Shown in pieces: positions 61,461-64,000 of a stretch of 64,000 nt of DNA. Every line of letters begins with the position of its first letter. Positions within the stretch are counted from its first letter, which is position 1. The DNA is from Mimachlamys varia (Eukaryota; Mollusca; Bivalvia; Pectinida; Pectinidae): contig OX392535.1 of the NCBI GenBank assembly GCA_947623455.1, positions 42,060,688-42,124,687 on the forward strand. Direction: 5' to 3'. Below the pieces are notes generated by a model. That model was not told the origin of the DNA and ran no database searches. It worked only from the letters and a program-made list of their open reading frames with translations. The position numbers and the translations under genes are program-made.

Positions 61461-62660
61461 TATTGTCAATCATACAATATATCCTCTGCTGTATTGTGTA
61501 CTGACATCTAGTGAAACAAATTGATATGTCTTTTCCAGCAGTGGACACCTTTCACACGAGACCACCCAAGAAAGCCCACTTCAAAGTGATTGCATCAGAT
61601 AAGACAATAGTTTACACGAACAAACACATATCCGGTCCTGAACACTCTACGCTGCCCTTGACATCTGGAATTGGGTACATTATATTCAAACATGCTTTTG
61701 CGCATGGATGACACTGCAAAATACTTCCGCTTCAATATCTTGATAGTCCCTTCCAAAGCTAATCAGACCCCTGGACCCGCTGCTAACCCCTGCCGTCATC
61801 CATACCACCTTACAATAAGTATATCCTTCATCCTTTAATTGGTATTCTCCTTTTCTACACCTCGCTTTTGCCCAACTCTCTCATTACCCTAAAGTTCAAC
61901 ATCACTGTAGCTAACCCTTTACTAGTACACAACTGTAATTAAAATGCATTTTCAGATATGCACTTTCAAAGTGCAACAATTGCAAGTCAGCAAAAAAAGA
62001 AAACACAGTCTGAATAGTATTTTAATTCCTTGTGTACTGCTTTAGTCTTGACTGAATCAATTCAATGTGATTCATCGAACAAAAATCACCTGTATTTCAG
62101 GTCCTACGACGCCGGAACGCACGAGAGCACTCGCACCCCCTCCCCACCCCAGACAATGGGTAGGTGATTATGATGTATGGGTTTATTCCTGATTAACGTA
62201 ATTCATCAAAAATCAATAATAAATCCTAAAGTCGAACGCCTTCTGGATATTGACATCGATTTTGGATGAATAACCCTTATGTATAAGAGCTATTCAACTC
62301 TATGTGTTACTAAATATAAACTGCAAATCTGCTGTTTCTCGATACCACCTTGTTCCTAATGAAGAAACGACTTAATTGACACTAATACAACTATTCATCT
62401 GTAACAGCTTTTACCGTTAATACGACTAGCGTATTGGGGATCTGATTGTTACATATTTTCTCCATGAATAAATGTTTATTCCGACTAAAGTCTCGCGCTG
62501 CAGTTGTCGTATCTGATGCACAAGCCATAGTCAATGCAATCAAAACCGGACAGAATTTACAACCGATTTCATTGTAAACGACAGGATGTGTTAAGTAAAT
62601 ATATTTTATTTGATTTTCGGCTGATCAAAGTTTGTCGAAGATAAAGTGCTTCAGATATAC

Positions 62661-62816
62661 ATGGCTACGCTTATAATTGATCGCTATATCGCAATCGATT
62701 TGCCATTTTCGGAATTTCTGGAGAGCATGTTGTTCGACTACCATCAGCTATTTCAAATCGATCCGTTGTTTAAGCTCAAATTCTGGTCCAGAAATGTACC
62801 AACAGAATCTATTTAA
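62661..62816 (+). CDS. 51-codon open frame with a GPCR-like DRY motif
   Basis: From ATG to TAA the frame begins MATLIIDRYIAIDLPFSEF. TLIIDRYIAI-x-x-PF matches the end of helix 3 and start of loop 2 in rhodopsin-type receptors. However, only about 20 codons are open upstream of the ATG, they are only weakly hydrophobic, and the downstream part (FLESMLFDYHQLFQID) does not look like helix 4. It may be a decayed fragment of a receptor gene or a chance match. Confidence 0.2.
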   Translation: MATLIIDRYIAIDLPFSEFLESMLFDYHQLFQIDPLFKLKFWSRNVPTESI

Positions 62817-63072
62817 TGAGCCGATATATGCATAAGTGTACTTTACATATTCCGCATGCCATTTGTGTTTACATCTACAGACTTGAATATCCTTTGCATT
62901 TTGTCATAATCTATACCATATCGTTAATTAGGACGAATGTTGCAATGTTTTACCATTTTGCGTAGAAACCAAAATATGAATTGTATCTGGGAGTTACCAT
63001 TCCGAATCAGAGTAATGCAACTTTTTGTGCTTACACTATATAAAGAGCGAAGGAACTGTATTTATATTTGAG

Positions 63073-63320
63073 CAATGTTACTGCACATGTATATAAGTAA
63101 TATAACTGTATATAAATAATGTTACTGTATATAAGTAATGTTACTGTATATAAGTAATGTTACTGTGTATAAGTAATGTTACTGTATATAAGTAATGTTA
63201 CTGTATATAAGTAATGTTACTTTATATAAGTAATGTTACTGTATATAAATAATGTTACTGTATATAAGTTATGTTACTGTATATAAGTAATGTTACTTTA
63301 TATAAGTAATATGATAATAT
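63073..63320 (+). repeat. 19-bp tandem array, about 13 units
   Basis: The unit is AATGTTACTGTATATAAGT, head to tail, with one to three changes per unit. It fades into AT-rich sequence with related pieces up to about 63600. The open frame at 63255-63455 (-) is produced by the repeat. Confidence 0.93.
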
Positions 63321-64000
63321 GTGAATAATGTTACTGATTATGGATACTGTTGTATTATATATAGTGAGGATTACGTCACCAATAATGGATAACGATACTG
63401 TACTACATGTACAAAAATAATTACCTATACTGTTTCTATATAATGTATAATGCATAATCTTACTTAATAGGGATAGTAATACTTATTAAAGATAATATTA
63501 CTAAATGAGTATTATATCAATACATATATGAATGTATCGTGTTACTCTACATAAGCAGTGATATAACATATTGATTGTGTTACTTTATATAGAAAGCGTT
63601 TCTCTAATGTCCCTATACGTAAATAATTCGACTCTCAGACAACAGTATATCATTAGACATAGATATAGTTAGTGAATTGGAATTCTTTGTTTCTATATCA
63701 CCATTTATATATCACTGCATACTATCAATTTTACCATGTGATAAAAAAAATAAAACAGATGCTGACAAGCCATACTAAATCCGATTCTAAAACGTCACGC
63801 GGATAATTGATTGAACAATTAATTTCAAGTGTACACAATATTGAACTCCTTAAAACATAACTTAAGATGCAACCCAATTCCATACATCACATTTCAACAT
63901 CTTCCTATGCTCTCAAAACTCGCCTCAATAACTCAACTTAACACACATCAATTTCAACATCGTTTTGAACCCGACTGAATTTCCCAATCAAACTAATCAG

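Larger units (their letters stand above)
41655..64000. other. Region upstream of exon A: 5' intron or flank, mostly repeats
   Basis: Exon A starts in mid-codon, so at least one more exon lies to its right on the minus strand, and all or part of this region is probably intron. Apart from the repeats and weak candidates listed separately, the stretches 46.4-48.9, 49.2-52.9, 53.6-55.1, 55.4-58.2, 58.5-60.2, 61.5-62.6 and 63.6-64.0 kb hold nothing I could recognise. A minus-strand frame at 52029-52155 reads like a signal peptide (KFLLIFVLLCS) but lacks a donor of the needed phase. Confidence 0.5.

Noticed and set aside
63255..63455. 66-codon minus-strand hydrophobic frame
   Set aside because: It is generated by the 19-bp array and its AT-rich continuation.
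1..64000. tRNA, rRNA, snRNA genes, CRISPR arrays, viral or bacterial genes
   Set aside because: Read through for cloverleaf-type boxes, conserved rRNA words and spaced direct repeats. Nothing convincing was found; the tandem arrays have no unique spacers.

Overview
The window looks like a piece of a large, AT-rich, intron-heavy invertebrate genome, most likely a marine bivalve mollusc. The evidence is one split gene with introns of 7 to 16 kb, no operons, no long uninterrupted genes, and a dense load of short tandem repeats, foldbacks and MITE-like elements. One composite repeat at 42.87-44.91 kb has ends (AAGAGGCCCAAGGGCC / GGTCATCTGAC ... GTCAGATGACC) of a type I associate with bivalve genomes. 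The species assignment is inference from memory of repeat style; no search was run.

The only gene I can build with confidence is on the minus strand, in four exons: 41527-41654, 25463-25682, 18049-18351 and 1701-1819. They have canonical AG/GT borders and fully compatible phases (1-0-1-1), and they join into one frame of about 255 codons ending in a stop. The product has two immunoglobulin domains and a hydrophobic C-terminus. Ig1 carries the NLG-x-K-x-VSW-R and LTVG signatures of the Dpr / zig-8 branch of the neuronal wiring receptors (wirins), and Ig2 has the SRL-I...SD-G-Y-C pattern. It is probably a GPI-anchored or membrane-anchored neuronal cell-recognition protein. The 5' exon(s) with the signal peptide lie upstream (above 41654) and were not found with certainty; they may be outside the window.

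Layout: 1-1700 is the 3' flank with a possible poly(A) signal. 1820-18048, 18352-25462 and 25683-41526 are the three introns, holding a 70-bp satellite, a 195-bp C-rich satellite, a Tigger-like MITE, several copies of a ~200-bp dispersed repeat and a few exon-like open stretches on the plus strand. 41655-64000 is the upstream intron or 5' flank. It holds a 17-bp minisatellite present twice in opposite orientation right beside the first Ig exon, the composite element rich in YY1-like motifs, a C/A-rich tract with the longest open frame (174 codons), two weak Ig-like exon candidates on the plus strand, two further TIR elements, a 29-bp tandem array beside a foldback that carries the same unit, and a 19-bp tandem array at the right end.

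Most open frames above 60 codons in this window are chance or repeat-derived and are not annotated. No tRNA, rRNA, CRISPR or prokaryotic features were seen.
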